Notes under the pieces: generated by a model
Database searches by the model: none
What the model saw: only the letters and a program-made list of their open reading frames with translations
What the model was told of the DNA's origin: nothing
Part shown: one piece after another, positions 18,555 through 26,689 of the stretch
How positions within the stretch are numbered: position 1 is the first letter of the stretch
Layout of the letters: each line of letters starts with the position of its first letter
NCBI RefSeq assembly: GCF_013364235.1
Contig: NZ_CP054919.1
Span: forward strand, 4,128,701-4,192,700
Source of the DNA: Kitasatospora sp. NA04385
GTDB lineage: Bacteria > Actinomycetota > Actinomycetes > Streptomycetales > Streptomycetaceae
DNA length: 64,000 nucleotides
Reading direction: 5' to 3'
Translations under genes and position numbers: made by a program

Positions 18555-20711
18555 ATGTCCTGGTTCACGGCCCTGCGCGACACCGCGAAGGCGGGGCTGA
18601 CCGTGGACCGCTCGCTGACCAACCCCAGGCGCGCGCTGCGCGGGGCGCTGGCGGCCGCGCTGGTGGTCTTCCCCACGCTGTTCCTGTACGGGCCCGCGCA
18701 GGCCACCTCGGCCGCGATGGGCGCCTTCATCGCGGGCACCGCGACCTTCCAGCGCTCGTTCCGCCCGCGTGCCTCGCTGGCGCTGGTGGCGGCCGCCGGC
18801 CTCGGCCTGTCGACCTTCCTCGGCTACGTCGCGGTGGGCATCCCGGGCGCGTACCCGGTGCTGCTGGCGCTGTGGGCGTTCGCGGCCGGGCTGGCCTGGG
18901 CGATCGGGCCGACCGCGGGCGTGGTCGCCGCCAACACGCTGGCCGTGATGATGGTGGTGGTGCAGCTGCCGGTCTCGGTGCCCACCGCGATCCAGCACGG
19001 GCTGCTCTGCTCGGTCGGCGGCGCCGTCCAGGCGCTGGTGGTCACCCTCTGGCCGATCGACAGCTGGCGGGCCCAGCGCGACGCGCTCGCCGACATCTAC
19101 GCCGGGCTCGGCGACTACGCCCGGCGGCTGCGGCACGACCCGGTGGCGCAGGTCGACCCGGAGCCGTTCATCGTCGGCCGGCAGGCGGCCCGGCTGACCG
19201 CCCGGCAGGCCAGGCGCCGTCCGCCCGAGCTGCGCGGCCTGCGCACCATCGCCGAGCGGATCCGCCCGGCGCTGGCCGCGCTGGCCGACCCGCGGGTCGG
19301 GGCCGCCGAGGAGGGCCCCGAGCGGGACCGGGCCCGCGAGGTGCTGGCCGCCGCCGCCGAGGTGCTGGACGCGCTGGCCCGGGCGATCCGCAGCGGCGAC
19401 CCGGTCCGGCTGCCCAGGGACACCCCCGGGCTGGCGCTGGCCCGTCCCGGCAGCGGGAGCGGCAACGGCGAGGACCTGCTGCGCGGCGGCGCCCGCCGCT
19501 CGGCCCGCCGGCTCTCCGGCCTGCTGGGCCGGGCCGCGGACCGGCTGGACCGGCAGGACCGCACCACGGTGCAGGCCCGCACCGAGCCCGCCACCGGCCT
19601 GCGCCGCCCGCCGCTGGTGAAGGTGGTGCCCGCCGCGCTGGCCACCGTCGGCCGGCAGCTGCACCGGCACTCGGCGATCTTCCACCACGCGGCGCGGATG
19701 GCCGTGGTGGTCACCGCCGCCTACCTGGCCTCCCGGCTGCTGCGGATCGAGCACGGCTACTGGGCGCCGATGACCACCGCGATGGTGATGCGCCCGGACT
19801 TCGCGCAGACCTTCAGCCGGGGCGTGGCCCGGGTGGCGGGCACCGCCGCCGGGGTGCTGGTCTCCACCGCCGTCGTGCAGGTCTTCGACCCGGGCGACTG
19901 GGTGCTGGCGGTGCTGGCGGTGTGCTGCATGGGGCTGGCCTACCTGACCATGCGCACCGGGTACGCGGTGACGACGGTGGCGATCTCCTCGTACGTGGTG
20001 TTCCTGCTCGGCCTCCAGCCCGGGGACCCGGTGGGGCTGGCCGTGGACCGGGTGTCGATGACGCTGCTGGGCGGGTTCGTCGCGCTCGCCGCGTACGCGC
20101 TGTTCCCGACCTGGCAGACCGCCCGGCTGCCGGAGCGGCTGGCCGAGTGGCTGGCCTCGGCGGGGCGGTACGCGGCGGCGGTGTTCGGCGCGTACGGGGA
20201 CCCGGCGGGCGGGCTGGCGGAGAAGGAGGTGCGGCCGGCGCTGCTGGACGTGCGGGAGGCGCGCAGCGAGATGCTGGCGGCGCTGGACCGGGCCGAGGTG
20301 GAGCCGGTGCGGCACGACGAGCAGGTGCTGCGGGAGCTGACCCGCAAGCAGTTCGACAAGGCGCGCTCGGCGGTCGGCATGCTGGACCGCTCCACCGTCC
20401 TGCTGGAGGCCCACCTGCCGGGCGAGGACGCCCCGCCGGTGCCCGGCGCCGCCGCGTTCGGCGAGGAGCTGCGGGACGCCACCGCGCTGGCCGCCGCCGC
20501 CGTCCTGCTCGGCCAGGACGTCGACTTCACCGCGCTGCGCGAGGCCCACCGCACCTGGGACCACCAGCTGGCCGGGCTGCCCCGGGACGACCGGATCGAC
20601 GTCACCCGGGCCGGGGCCCGGCTGGTCATGCAGGCCCTGACCGAGCTGGAGCGCTCGGTGCGGACGCGGCAGCGGGCCGCCCGTCCCGAGCCCGTACCGT
20701 TGGGGGCGTGA
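18555..20711 (+). CDS. FUSC-family / aromatic-acid-exporter-like membrane protein
   Basis: Protein of 718 aa with two blocks of hydrophobic helices (about 25-165 and 380-530), each followed by a large cytoplasmic region. This is the duplicated layout of FUSC/YccS/ArAE proteins. The second block shows the typical HGYWAPMTTAMVMRPDFAQTF motif. Relatives export aromatic acids or similar compounds; the substrate here is unknown. The stop overlaps the GTG of the downstream methyltransferase gene (GTGA), so the two are translationally coupled, which is probably an operon habit rather than shared function. Confidence 0.82.
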   Translation: MSWFTALRDTAKAGLTVDRSLTNPRRALRGALAAALVVFPTLFLYGPAQATSAAMGAFIAGTATFQRSFRPRASLALVAAAGLGLSTFLGYVAVGIPGAYPVLLALWAFAAGLAWAIGPTAGVVAANTLAVMMVVVQLPVSVPTAIQHGLLCSVGGAVQALVVTLWPIDSWRAQRDALADIYAGLGDYARRLRHDPVAQVDPEPFIVGRQAARLTARQARRRPPELRGLRTIAERIRPALAALADPRVGAAEEGPERDRAREVLAAAAEVLDALARAIRSGDPVRLPRDTPGLALARPGSGSGNGEDLLRGGARRSARRLSGLLGRAADRLDRQDRTTVQARTEPATGLRRPPLVKVVPAALATVGRQLHRHSAIFHHAARMAVVVTAAYLASRLLRIEHGYWAPMTTAMVMRPDFAQTFSRGVARVAGTAAGVLVSTAVVQVFDPGDWVLAVLAVCCMGLAYLTMRTGYAVTTVAISSYVVFLLGLQPGDPVGLAVDRVSMTLLGGFVALAAYALFPTWQTARLPERLAEWLASAGRYAAAVFGAYGDPAGGLAEKEVRPALLDVREARSEMLAALDRAEVEPVRHDEQVLRELTRKQFDKARSAVGMLDRSTVLLEAHLPGEDAPPVPGAAAFGEELRDATALAAAAVLLGQDVDFTALREAHRTWDHQLAGLPRDDRIDVTRAGARLVMQALTELERSVRTRQRAARPEPVPLGA

Positions 20712-21367
20712 GCGACACCTCGGCGCCCCAGCTGGGCGAGCAGTACGACGACCCCGCCGACGACCGGGAGGTCGGCGTCGGCCCGCACCCCGGGCCGTGG
20801 CCCGCCGACCCCCGGCTGGACCCGGAGCTGCTGGCGGCGGGGGACCGGCGCAACGTGGTGGACGGCTACCGGTACTGGCGGCACGAGGCGATCGTCGCGG
20901 ACCTGGACACCCGGCGGCACGGCTTCCACGTCGCGGTCGAGAACTGGCAGCACGACTTCAACATCGGCTCGGTGGTGCGCACCGCGAACGCCTTCCTGGC
21001 CCGGGAGGTGCACATCGTGGGGCGGCGGCGGTGGAACCGGCGCGGCGCCATGGTCACCGACCGCTACCAGCACGTGCGCCACCACGGCTCGGTGGCCTCG
21101 CTGGCGGCCTACGCCGCGGAGCGCGGGCTGCCGGTGATCGGGATCGACAACCTGCCGGGCGCGGTGCCGCTGGAGACCTTCCGGCTGCCGGAGCGCTGCG
21201 TGCTGCTGTTCGGGCAGGAGGGGCCCGGGCTGACCGCCGAGGCGTGGGAGCACGCGGCGGCGGTCTGCTCGATCGCGCAGTTCGGCTCGACCCGCTCGAT
21301 CAACGCGGGCGCGGCCGCCGCGATCGCCATGCACGCCTGGGTGCGGGAGCACGCCGCGCCGTCCTGA
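20708..21367 (+). CDS. TrmH/SpoU-type RNA methyltransferase
   Basis: SPOUT-class methyltransferase of 219 aa that transfers methyl from S-adenosylmethionine to RNA ribose. The three SpoU motifs are clear: motif 1 NIGSVVRTANAF (near 92-103), motif 2 VLLFGQEGPGLT (near 161-172) and motif 3 with the knot-forming IAQFGSTRSINAGAAAAIAM (near 184-203). The N-terminal 60 residues are acidic and variable. The GTG start overlaps the preceding stop. Whether it acts on tRNA or rRNA cannot be told from the sequence. Confidence 0.9.
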   Translation: MSDTSAPQLGEQYDDPADDREVGVGPHPGPWPADPRLDPELLAAGDRRNVVDGYRYWRHEAIVADLDTRRHGFHVAVENWQHDFNIGSVVRTANAFLAREVHIVGRRRWNRRGAMVTDRYQHVRHHGSVASLAAYAAERGLPVIGIDNLPGAVPLETFRLPERCVLLFGQEGPGLTAEAWEHAAAVCSIAQFGSTRSINAGAAAAIAMHAWVREHAAPS

Positions 21368-21388
21368 GCGCGCTCCCGCCGGGCGGGC

Positions 21389-22762
21389 TCAGGAGAAGAG
21401 CAGCTTCCAGGTGTGCGGGCCCGGGTAGCCGTCGGCCTCGGCGCCGCTCCAGCCCTGGGCGCGCTGGAAGGCGGCCGTGTTGAGCCGGTCGGCCTCGCTC
21501 CAGTCCCGGCTGGGGCCCTCCCGGTAGGCGGCGCCGAAGCCCTTGGCGACCAGCCGCTGCCCGAGCAGCAGCACGTCGTCGTTGACCCTGCCGGGCCCGA
21601 ACCGGTCGGCGCCGGGGAAGGGCGGGACGGGGAAGGGCGGGACGGGGACCGGCGGCGGGGGCTTCGGGGCGCCGGTGTCGCTGCCGGTGCCGGTGCCGGG
21701 GACCGGCGTGCCGGGAGCGGGGGCCGGTGTCGTCGGGGCGGGTGTCGTCGGGGCGGGCGTCGTGGGGGCGGGGGCCGCGGGCGGGATGTCCTTGCCCTTG
21801 TGGTGCACCAGGAAGTCCCAGGTGTCCTTGCCGGGGTAGCCGTCGGCCTCGGCGCCGCGCCAGCCCTGCGCCAGCTGGAACGCCTCGGTGGCCTTCCGGT
21901 CCGCCTCGCCCCAGTCCGGGCTGGGCCCCTCCCGGTAGAACCGCCCGCCGCCCCGCTCCACCAGCATCTTCCCCAGCCGGGTCACGTACGGGTTGACCTT
22001 GCCGGGCCCGAACTTGTCGGCCCCGGGGAAGGCGTCGGAGTCCTCCGGCGCGGGCATCGGCTGGCTCAGCCCCCGGTAGCGGTAGGGGAGGTAGCCGCTC
22101 GCGTTGCTCCAGTACGCGTACGGGGTGCTGCGCTTGGTGGTGCCCGGGCGGGTCTGCTCCAGCGCGGTGTACTTGGTGTGCGCCGCGTCCACCCAGCCGC
22201 CGAACAGGACGGTGTGCGAGCCGCCCTCCGGGTCCTTCGGGTTGTTGTAGATCAGGGCGTCGCCCGGTTGCAGGTCGTCCTTGGGGATCCGGTCGGCGAA
22301 GTTCGGCAGCGTCCAGGTGGTCTGGCTGCTGCCCAGGCCCCAGGCCATCGAGACGAAGCCGGAGCAGTCCTGGCGGTAGCCGTCCGACCAGTACGTGCTC
22401 ATGCTGTACGGCACCTTCCGGTCCACCCAGGTCTGCGCCCGGCGCATGATCTCGGCCCGGGTGGTGGCGGGCTGGGCGGCCGCGGAGCGGTGGGCCGAGG
22501 GGTCGGCGCCGAACGGGCCGGCGACCTCGCCCTGCGGCGAGTCGGGTATGAGCGGGCTGCTGTCGGTGCGCGGCGCGGCCGCGGCCAGGGAGACCGCGGG
22601 GCCGCCCAGCACGCTGCCGGCCGCGGCGATCAGGACGGCCGCGCGGCGGGCCCCGAGCGGGCGTCGGCGGGGGGACCGGACGGCGCGCAGCCGGGCCCGG
22701 AGGCGGTCGGCGCAGTCGCCGCAGCCGCAGGAGTCGTCCGGCTCGACATCGCTGAACTCCAT
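21389..22762 (-). CDS. Exported NlpC/P60-like protein with two C-terminal wall-binding repeats
   Basis: Protein of 457 aa. The N-terminus has a Cys-rich segment (DDSCGCGDCADRLRARLRAV), a basic region and a hydrophobic stretch (about 40-65) that looks like a non-standard export signal. The middle part (about 105-230) resembles an NlpC/P60-like hydrolase, with Cys in YRQDCSGFVSMAWG and His in GGSHTVLFGG. Two copies of a repeat (PGADKFGPGKVN... and PGADRFGPGRVN...), each ending in GAEADGYPG, form the C-terminal peptidoglycan-binding part, separated by a repeated APTTP linker. ATG at 22762; a GTG six bases upstream (22768) is equally possible. Probable cell-wall hydrolase. Confidence 0.82.
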   Translation of the reverse strand: MEFSDVEPDDSCGCGDCADRLRARLRAVRSPRRRPLGARRAAVLIAAAGSVLGGPAVSLAAAAPRTDSSPLIPDSPQGEVAGPFGADPSAHRSAAAQPATTRAEIMRRAQTWVDRKVPYSMSTYWSDGYRQDCSGFVSMAWGLGSSQTTWTLPNFADRIPKDDLQPGDALIYNNPKDPEGGSHTVLFGGWVDAAHTKYTALEQTRPGTTKRSTPYAYWSNASGYLPYRYRGLSQPMPAPEDSDAFPGADKFGPGKVNPYVTRLGKMLVERGGGRFYREGPSPDWGEADRKATEAFQLAQGWRGAEADGYPGKDTWDFLVHHKGKDIPPAAPAPTTPAPTTPAPTTPAPAPGTPVPGTGTGSDTGAPKPPPPVPVPPFPVPPFPGADRFGPGRVNDDVLLLGQRLVAKGFGAAYREGPSRDWSEADRLNTAAFQRAQGWSGAEADGYPGPHTWKLLFS

Positions 22763-22921
22763 CAGCACGGGTGGGTCCCGCCTTTCCTCGTGAGTTGGCT
22801 GAGTGGGACTCACGTTCCCCGGGGCCGGTGGCGCGGACCACCCGATGGGGCGTCGGACAGGGCGGTTCGGGTGAACGCCGCGCACCGCGGGGTCGGGCGT
22901 GGCGAGGGTCGAAACGGGGCC

Positions 22922-23026
22922 GAAGGGATGAAAAGGGCGAAACCGTATGAACTGGCAGGAAAGGCAACAAAAGGGAACGAATGGGAGGGAAAGGGAAGGA
23001 TAGGGAAGAAAGCGGAGGGAAGGGGC
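22922..23026 (+). repeat. Polypurine tract upstream of the cell-wall hydrolase gene
   Basis: About 105 bases made almost wholly of A and G on the plus strand, built from irregular GGGAA/AAAGG units with few pyrimidines. It lies between the stop of the XRE gene (23049) and the start of the hydrolase gene, so it forms the distal promoter region of the latter. The AT content is unusual for this genome. Confidence 0.6.
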
Positions 23027-23048
23027 GCTCCGGCGCGGGTCCGCGGGC

Positions 23049-24095
23049 CTACTCCCACTGCCAGCGGATGCCGACCTGCCCGGGCTGCTGGTCGGCGGTG
23101 AGCACGTGGGCGCTGGCGGAGGCGCCGATCCACAGCGGCTCGCGGTGCCGGTCGACCTCGGTGCCGGGCGCGCGGTCGAAGCGCTCGCACTGGACCGGGA
23201 CGGTGGCCGGGTCGAAGTGCACCTGGAGGACGTACTCGCGCACCGGTGCGGGGAAGAACCGCCCGTAGTCGGTGGTGGGGCCGGAGTCGGGGATCTGCAC
23301 CTCGTACTCCAGGACGGTGGAGTCGCCCAGGGCCAGCGGCCGGTCGAGCAGCAGCTCGGCGACCAGCAGCCCGCTGAGCGGGCGGCGGCGGACCCGGCCG
23401 AGGCGGGCGTGCCGGACGGAGGTGATCTCGGGACAGATCTGGACGCCCTCGTCGGACTTGTGGACCACCACGTGCCGGGTGACGCCGTCCACCGTCGCGC
23501 GCACCACCTGGCGCATCCGCAGCAGGTGGCCGCGGCGGGAGGCGTCCACGTAGTAGGCGTCGTGGATGGACTGGCGCTCCAGCTGGCCGGCCGGCGGGGC
23601 GTCCAGCTCGGCGAACACCTCGACCAGCTCGGCCTGGCCGGGCCAGACCTGCTCCAGCCGCAGGCCGTCGGGGGCGGGGCCCTGGGTGACCCAGCGGCCG
23701 CGCGGGCGGGGCGGGCCGAGCAGCGCGGTGAGCGAGGTGTGCCGCAGGCCGAGCAGGTCCTCCAGCAGGTGGACGGCGCGCAGCGAGGTGGCGCGCTCGG
23801 GCTGGCTGCGGCCGCGCCGCCAGTAACTGAGCGTGGTGACGCTGACCCTGACGCCCTGTTTGGCGAGCGCGGCGCGGATCCGGTCCAGGCTGAGGCCGCT
23901 GCTCTCGATGGCGGTGTTGAGCACCTCGGCGAAACCGCCCGCCGGGGCGGCCGGGGCCGTCGCCGGGGCCGCCGGGGGCGCCGGCGCCGCGGGGGCGGCC
24001 GGGGCCGGCGGGACGGGCGGCGGCGGTTCGCCGCTGTGGTCGCGCTGTCCGACCAGTCGGAGCCGGCCGGCGTGCTGCGGTTGTTGCGAGCCCAT
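23049..24095 (-). CDS. XRE-family helix-turn-helix regulator
   Basis: Protein of 348 aa. After a Pro/Ala-rich N-terminus (about 25-55) comes a helix-turn-helix region (about 58-115; SLDRIRAALAKQGVRVSVTTLSYWRRGRSQPER), similar to Streptomyces regulators that recognise a rare unusual XRE subtype. The remaining 220 residues form a beta-rich domain of unknown role rich in paired acidic and aromatic residues. It stands alone between a sedolisin protease gene upstream and a cell-wall hydrolase gene downstream, all on the minus strand. ATG start at 24095. Its target and ligand are unknown. Confidence 0.78.
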   Translation of the reverse strand: MGSQQPQHAGRLRLVGQRDHSGEPPPPVPPAPAAPAAPAPPAAPATAPAAPAGGFAEVLNTAIESSGLSLDRIRAALAKQGVRVSVTTLSYWRRGRSQPERATSLRAVHLLEDLLGLRHTSLTALLGPPRPRGRWVTQGPAPDGLRLEQVWPGQAELVEVFAELDAPPAGQLERQSIHDAYYVDASRRGHLLRMRQVVRATVDGVTRHVVVHKSDEGVQICPEITSVRHARLGRVRRRPLSGLLVAELLLDRPLALGDSTVLEYEVQIPDSGPTTDYGRFFPAPVREYVLQVHFDPATVPVQCERFDRAPGTEVDRHREPLWIGASASAHVLTADQQPGQVGIRWQWE

Positions 24096-24293
24096 GCGAC
24101 ACCTTCCCCACCCGGCGGGTTCGGCGGGATCACCCCCGGCGCCACGGTGCTCGGCGGTGCTTCGGTGGTGCGCCGCCGAGCGTGTGGGAACCCTATGAGG
24201 GTTGAGAGGCTACGTCATTAATCAGGACATATGACAGTGGTCACGACAAGCATTTCGCAAGCGGACCGAACCGGCAACACCGCCGACACAGAG

Positions 24294-24327
24294 CTGCCGG
24301 GAGGACCCCCGGAGGGCCTCCCGGCAG
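24294..24327 (-). terminator. Hairpin terminator after the sedolisin gene
   Basis: Perfect 11-bp inverted repeat CTGCCGGGAGG / CCTCCCGGCAG with a 12-nt loop, 17 bases beyond the protease stop. There is no T-tract, as is common in streptomycetes. Confidence 0.7.
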
Positions 24328-24343
24328 CCGTGCCGACGGTGGG

Positions 24344-26512
24344 TCAGGACACGTTGAGCGCGGTGTCGTCGATCACGAAGGAGGTCTGCAGCGAGGCGTC
24401 CTCGGTGCCGCCGAACTTCACCGTGACGCTCTGTCCGGCGTAGGCGCTCAGGTCGACGGTCCGCTGCGCGTAGCCGGTGCCCTTGTCCAGGTTGGAGTAC
24501 GTCGCGACGGTGGTGCCGTTCACCGAGACGGTGAGCTTGTCGTACGCGGTGGTGGTGCTGGTCTCGGCGGTGTCCACGTGCAGCCAGAAGCTCAGCTTGG
24601 CGGTGCAGCCGGACGGGACGGACACCGTCTGGGCGAGGCTGTCGGTGTGGGCGGAGCCGTAGCCGTCCAGCCAGGCCTTCCAGGAGCCGCCGTGCGCGGC
24701 CTCGGAGGAGGAGTTGTCGACCACGCCGGAGGAGGTGGTCCACGGGGAGGCGGAGCCGGTCTCGAAGCCGGGGTTGCCGAGCAGTTGGGCGGCGGTGCAG
24801 GAGCCGGTGGGCGGCGGGGTGGTGCCGCCGCCGCCGAGCAGGGCGGTGGCCAGGCCGTCGGCGACCGGGCTGCCCCAGCCGGTGACCTGGTCGTACCCGG
24901 CCTTGGTGGAGAAGTCCTGGTTCTTGCCGCTGGTGACGTCGTGGAAGGCGCTGCCGTAGGAGGACGAGTTGGTGACGGCGTAGATCTTCGGGTTGGCCTC
25001 GCCGAGCACCGGCTTGGCGGCGGCCTTGGCCTTCTGGTTGTAGAGGGCCGCGAAGCCGGACCACAGCGGGGCGGCGGCGGAGGTGCCGCCGTAGACCTGC
25101 CAGCCGGGGCTGGAGCTGCCCTGGGTGTAGATCGCGAAACCGCTGTTCGGGTCGGCGTTGGAGGAGACGTCCGGGACGGTGCGCATGGTGCCGGTGACGT
25201 TGGTGCCGGTCTGCCAGCTCGGCTTGGCGAACTGGGTGGAGACGCCGCCGCCGGCCGTGCTCCAGGCGCTCTCGGAGCTGTAGGTGCTGCCGGAGACCTT
25301 GAGGTTGGTGCCGCCGACGCCGGTGTTGTACGGGCTGGAGGCGGGGAAGTCCACGGCCTTCACGCCGGAGCCGGAGGTGGAGCGGGTGCAGTCCCGGGAG
25401 CCGTCGTCACCGGAGGCCGAGAAGATCGAGATGCCCTGGGCGGCGGCCTGCTTGAAGGAGTTGTTCACCGCGGTCATCGAGGAGGCGGTGGTGTCCGGTT
25501 CGCAGGAGCCCCAGGAGATGGAGATCACCGAGACCCGGTTGTCCGAGACGATCTTGGCGGCCATGTCGATCTCGCCCTGGTCGCTGTTGGGCGCCTCGTA
25601 CACCAGCTGGGTGGCCTTCGGGGCGACGCCGCGGACGATCTCGGAGTCCAGCTCCACCTCGCCCTGGCCGTCGCCGGGCTTGGCGTCGTAGTTCGCGCCG
25701 TCCACCGACACGGTGCTCACCGCCGGGCCGGACAGGCCGAACTGGCCGTCGTAGGTGGTCAGGTTCGAGGACTTGTAGCCGTCGAACTCCCAGAGCGCCA
25801 CGGTCGAGCCGGTGCCGTCCGCGCCCAGCTGGTTCAGCCGGTACGCGCCGTCGTACGCCGCCGGGCCGAAGCCGGACGGGGTGGCCTGCGGGGCGGCGGC
25901 CTGCGGCTTGGCGATCCGGGTGGTGCGCACGGTGTGGTCGTTCAGGCCGCTGACGCCCTCGACCGTGCCCGCCAGCGCGGCCGGCACCGAGGCGGCGGCG
26001 TCGTTGGCGAAGAACGCCCGGCCGCCCTGCTGCGGGTCGGTGTACGTCGACTCGTGGGTGCCGAAGGCGGCGGACAGCCGGGCGCTGGTGCCGGTGGCGT
26101 TCACCACCTGGCGGTTGGCGCTGACCGAGTCGACCCGCAGGCCCTGGGCGGTGAGGAACGCCCGGACCTGCTCGACGTCGGCCGCGGTCGGGCCGAACCG
26201 GTCGGTGAATTGCGCGGGCGTCAGGTAGTGCCCGTACTCGGCGGTGCCGGGGGTGGCGACCGCGGTCAGGAAACGGTCCAGTTCGGCGGTGTTCCGCAGT
26301 TTCAGCGAGACCGCCACGGATATCTCGCGGTCGGCCGGGACGTCGCCCTGCCGGTGCGAGCGGGCGACGGCCGGGGTGACGGTCTGCGGCAGGGCCACCC
26401 GGGCCGCGGCGTTGGGGGACGGCGCGGCCTGGGCGGTGGCGGTGCCCAGGCAGACGGCGGTGAGGGGAAGGACCGCGAGGGCGGCGGCAAGGGCGAGCGA
26501 GCGGGGTCGCAC
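24344..26512 (-). CDS. Secreted S53-family (sedolisin/kumamolisin) serine protease
   Basis: Protein of 722 aa with a clear signal peptide (Arg at 2 and 4, hydrophobic core, cleavage near AQAAP). A pro-domain follows (about 35-190), then the S53 catalytic domain: acidic pair in GEVELDSEIV, oxyanion Asp in FSASGDDG, and nucleophile in GGTSAAAP. A GGGGTTPPPTG linker leads to a C-terminal beta-sandwich (about 585-722) that resembles a P-domain or carbohydrate-binding module and starts at a LLGNPGFETG motif. GTG start at 26512, preceded by GGAGGAGCCC. S53 proteases are usually acid-active endopeptidases that mature by self-cleavage. Terminator downstream. Confidence 0.93.
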   Translation of the reverse strand: MRPRSLALAAALAVLPLTAVCLGTATAQAAPSPNAAARVALPQTVTPAVARSHRQGDVPADREISVAVSLKLRNTAELDRFLTAVATPGTAEYGHYLTPAQFTDRFGPTAADVEQVRAFLTAQGLRVDSVSANRQVVNATGTSARLSAAFGTHESTYTDPQQGGRAFFANDAAASVPAALAGTVEGVSGLNDHTVRTTRIAKPQAAAPQATPSGFGPAAYDGAYRLNQLGADGTGSTVALWEFDGYKSSNLTTYDGQFGLSGPAVSTVSVDGANYDAKPGDGQGEVELDSEIVRGVAPKATQLVYEAPNSDQGEIDMAAKIVSDNRVSVISISWGSCEPDTTASSMTAVNNSFKQAAAQGISIFSASGDDGSRDCTRSTSGSGVKAVDFPASSPYNTGVGGTNLKVSGSTYSSESAWSTAGGGVSTQFAKPSWQTGTNVTGTMRTVPDVSSNADPNSGFAIYTQGSSSPGWQVYGGTSAAAPLWSGFAALYNQKAKAAAKPVLGEANPKIYAVTNSSSYGSAFHDVTSGKNQDFSTKAGYDQVTGWGSPVADGLATALLGGGGTTPPPTGSCTAAQLLGNPGFETGSASPWTTSSGVVDNSSSEAAHGGSWKAWLDGYGSAHTDSLAQTVSVPSGCTAKLSFWLHVDTAETSTTTAYDKLTVSVNGTTVATYSNLDKGTGYAQRTVDLSAYAGQSVTVKFGGTEDASLQTSFVIDDTALNVS

Positions 26513-26542
26513 GGGCTCCTCCGGAAATCTGGCGGCGTTCCG

Positions 26543-26680
26543 GTTTTCGAAAACGCTCGCCAGAATCTCTCAGAGAGCCCGCGGGAATTGGCCCATGCCC
26601 GGGCAATTGCTTACTAAAAAACAGTCAACTGTGAAGTTGGAATTCCATTCAGTGAATTGCTTCGATTCCGGCGCGGCGGA
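26543..26680 (-). promoter_or_regulatory. AT-rich promoter/leader region of the sedolisin gene
   Basis: Between the protease start and the monooxygenase stop lies an AT-rich island with two palindromes in the presumed leader: GTTTTCGAAAAC (26543-26554) and TCTCT-c-AGAGA (26566-26576). On the minus strand TTGACT near 26630 and a T-rich stretch suggest a promoter, but spacing to a -10 is not convincing. Confidence 0.4.
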
Positions 26681-26689
26681 AACTGAATG

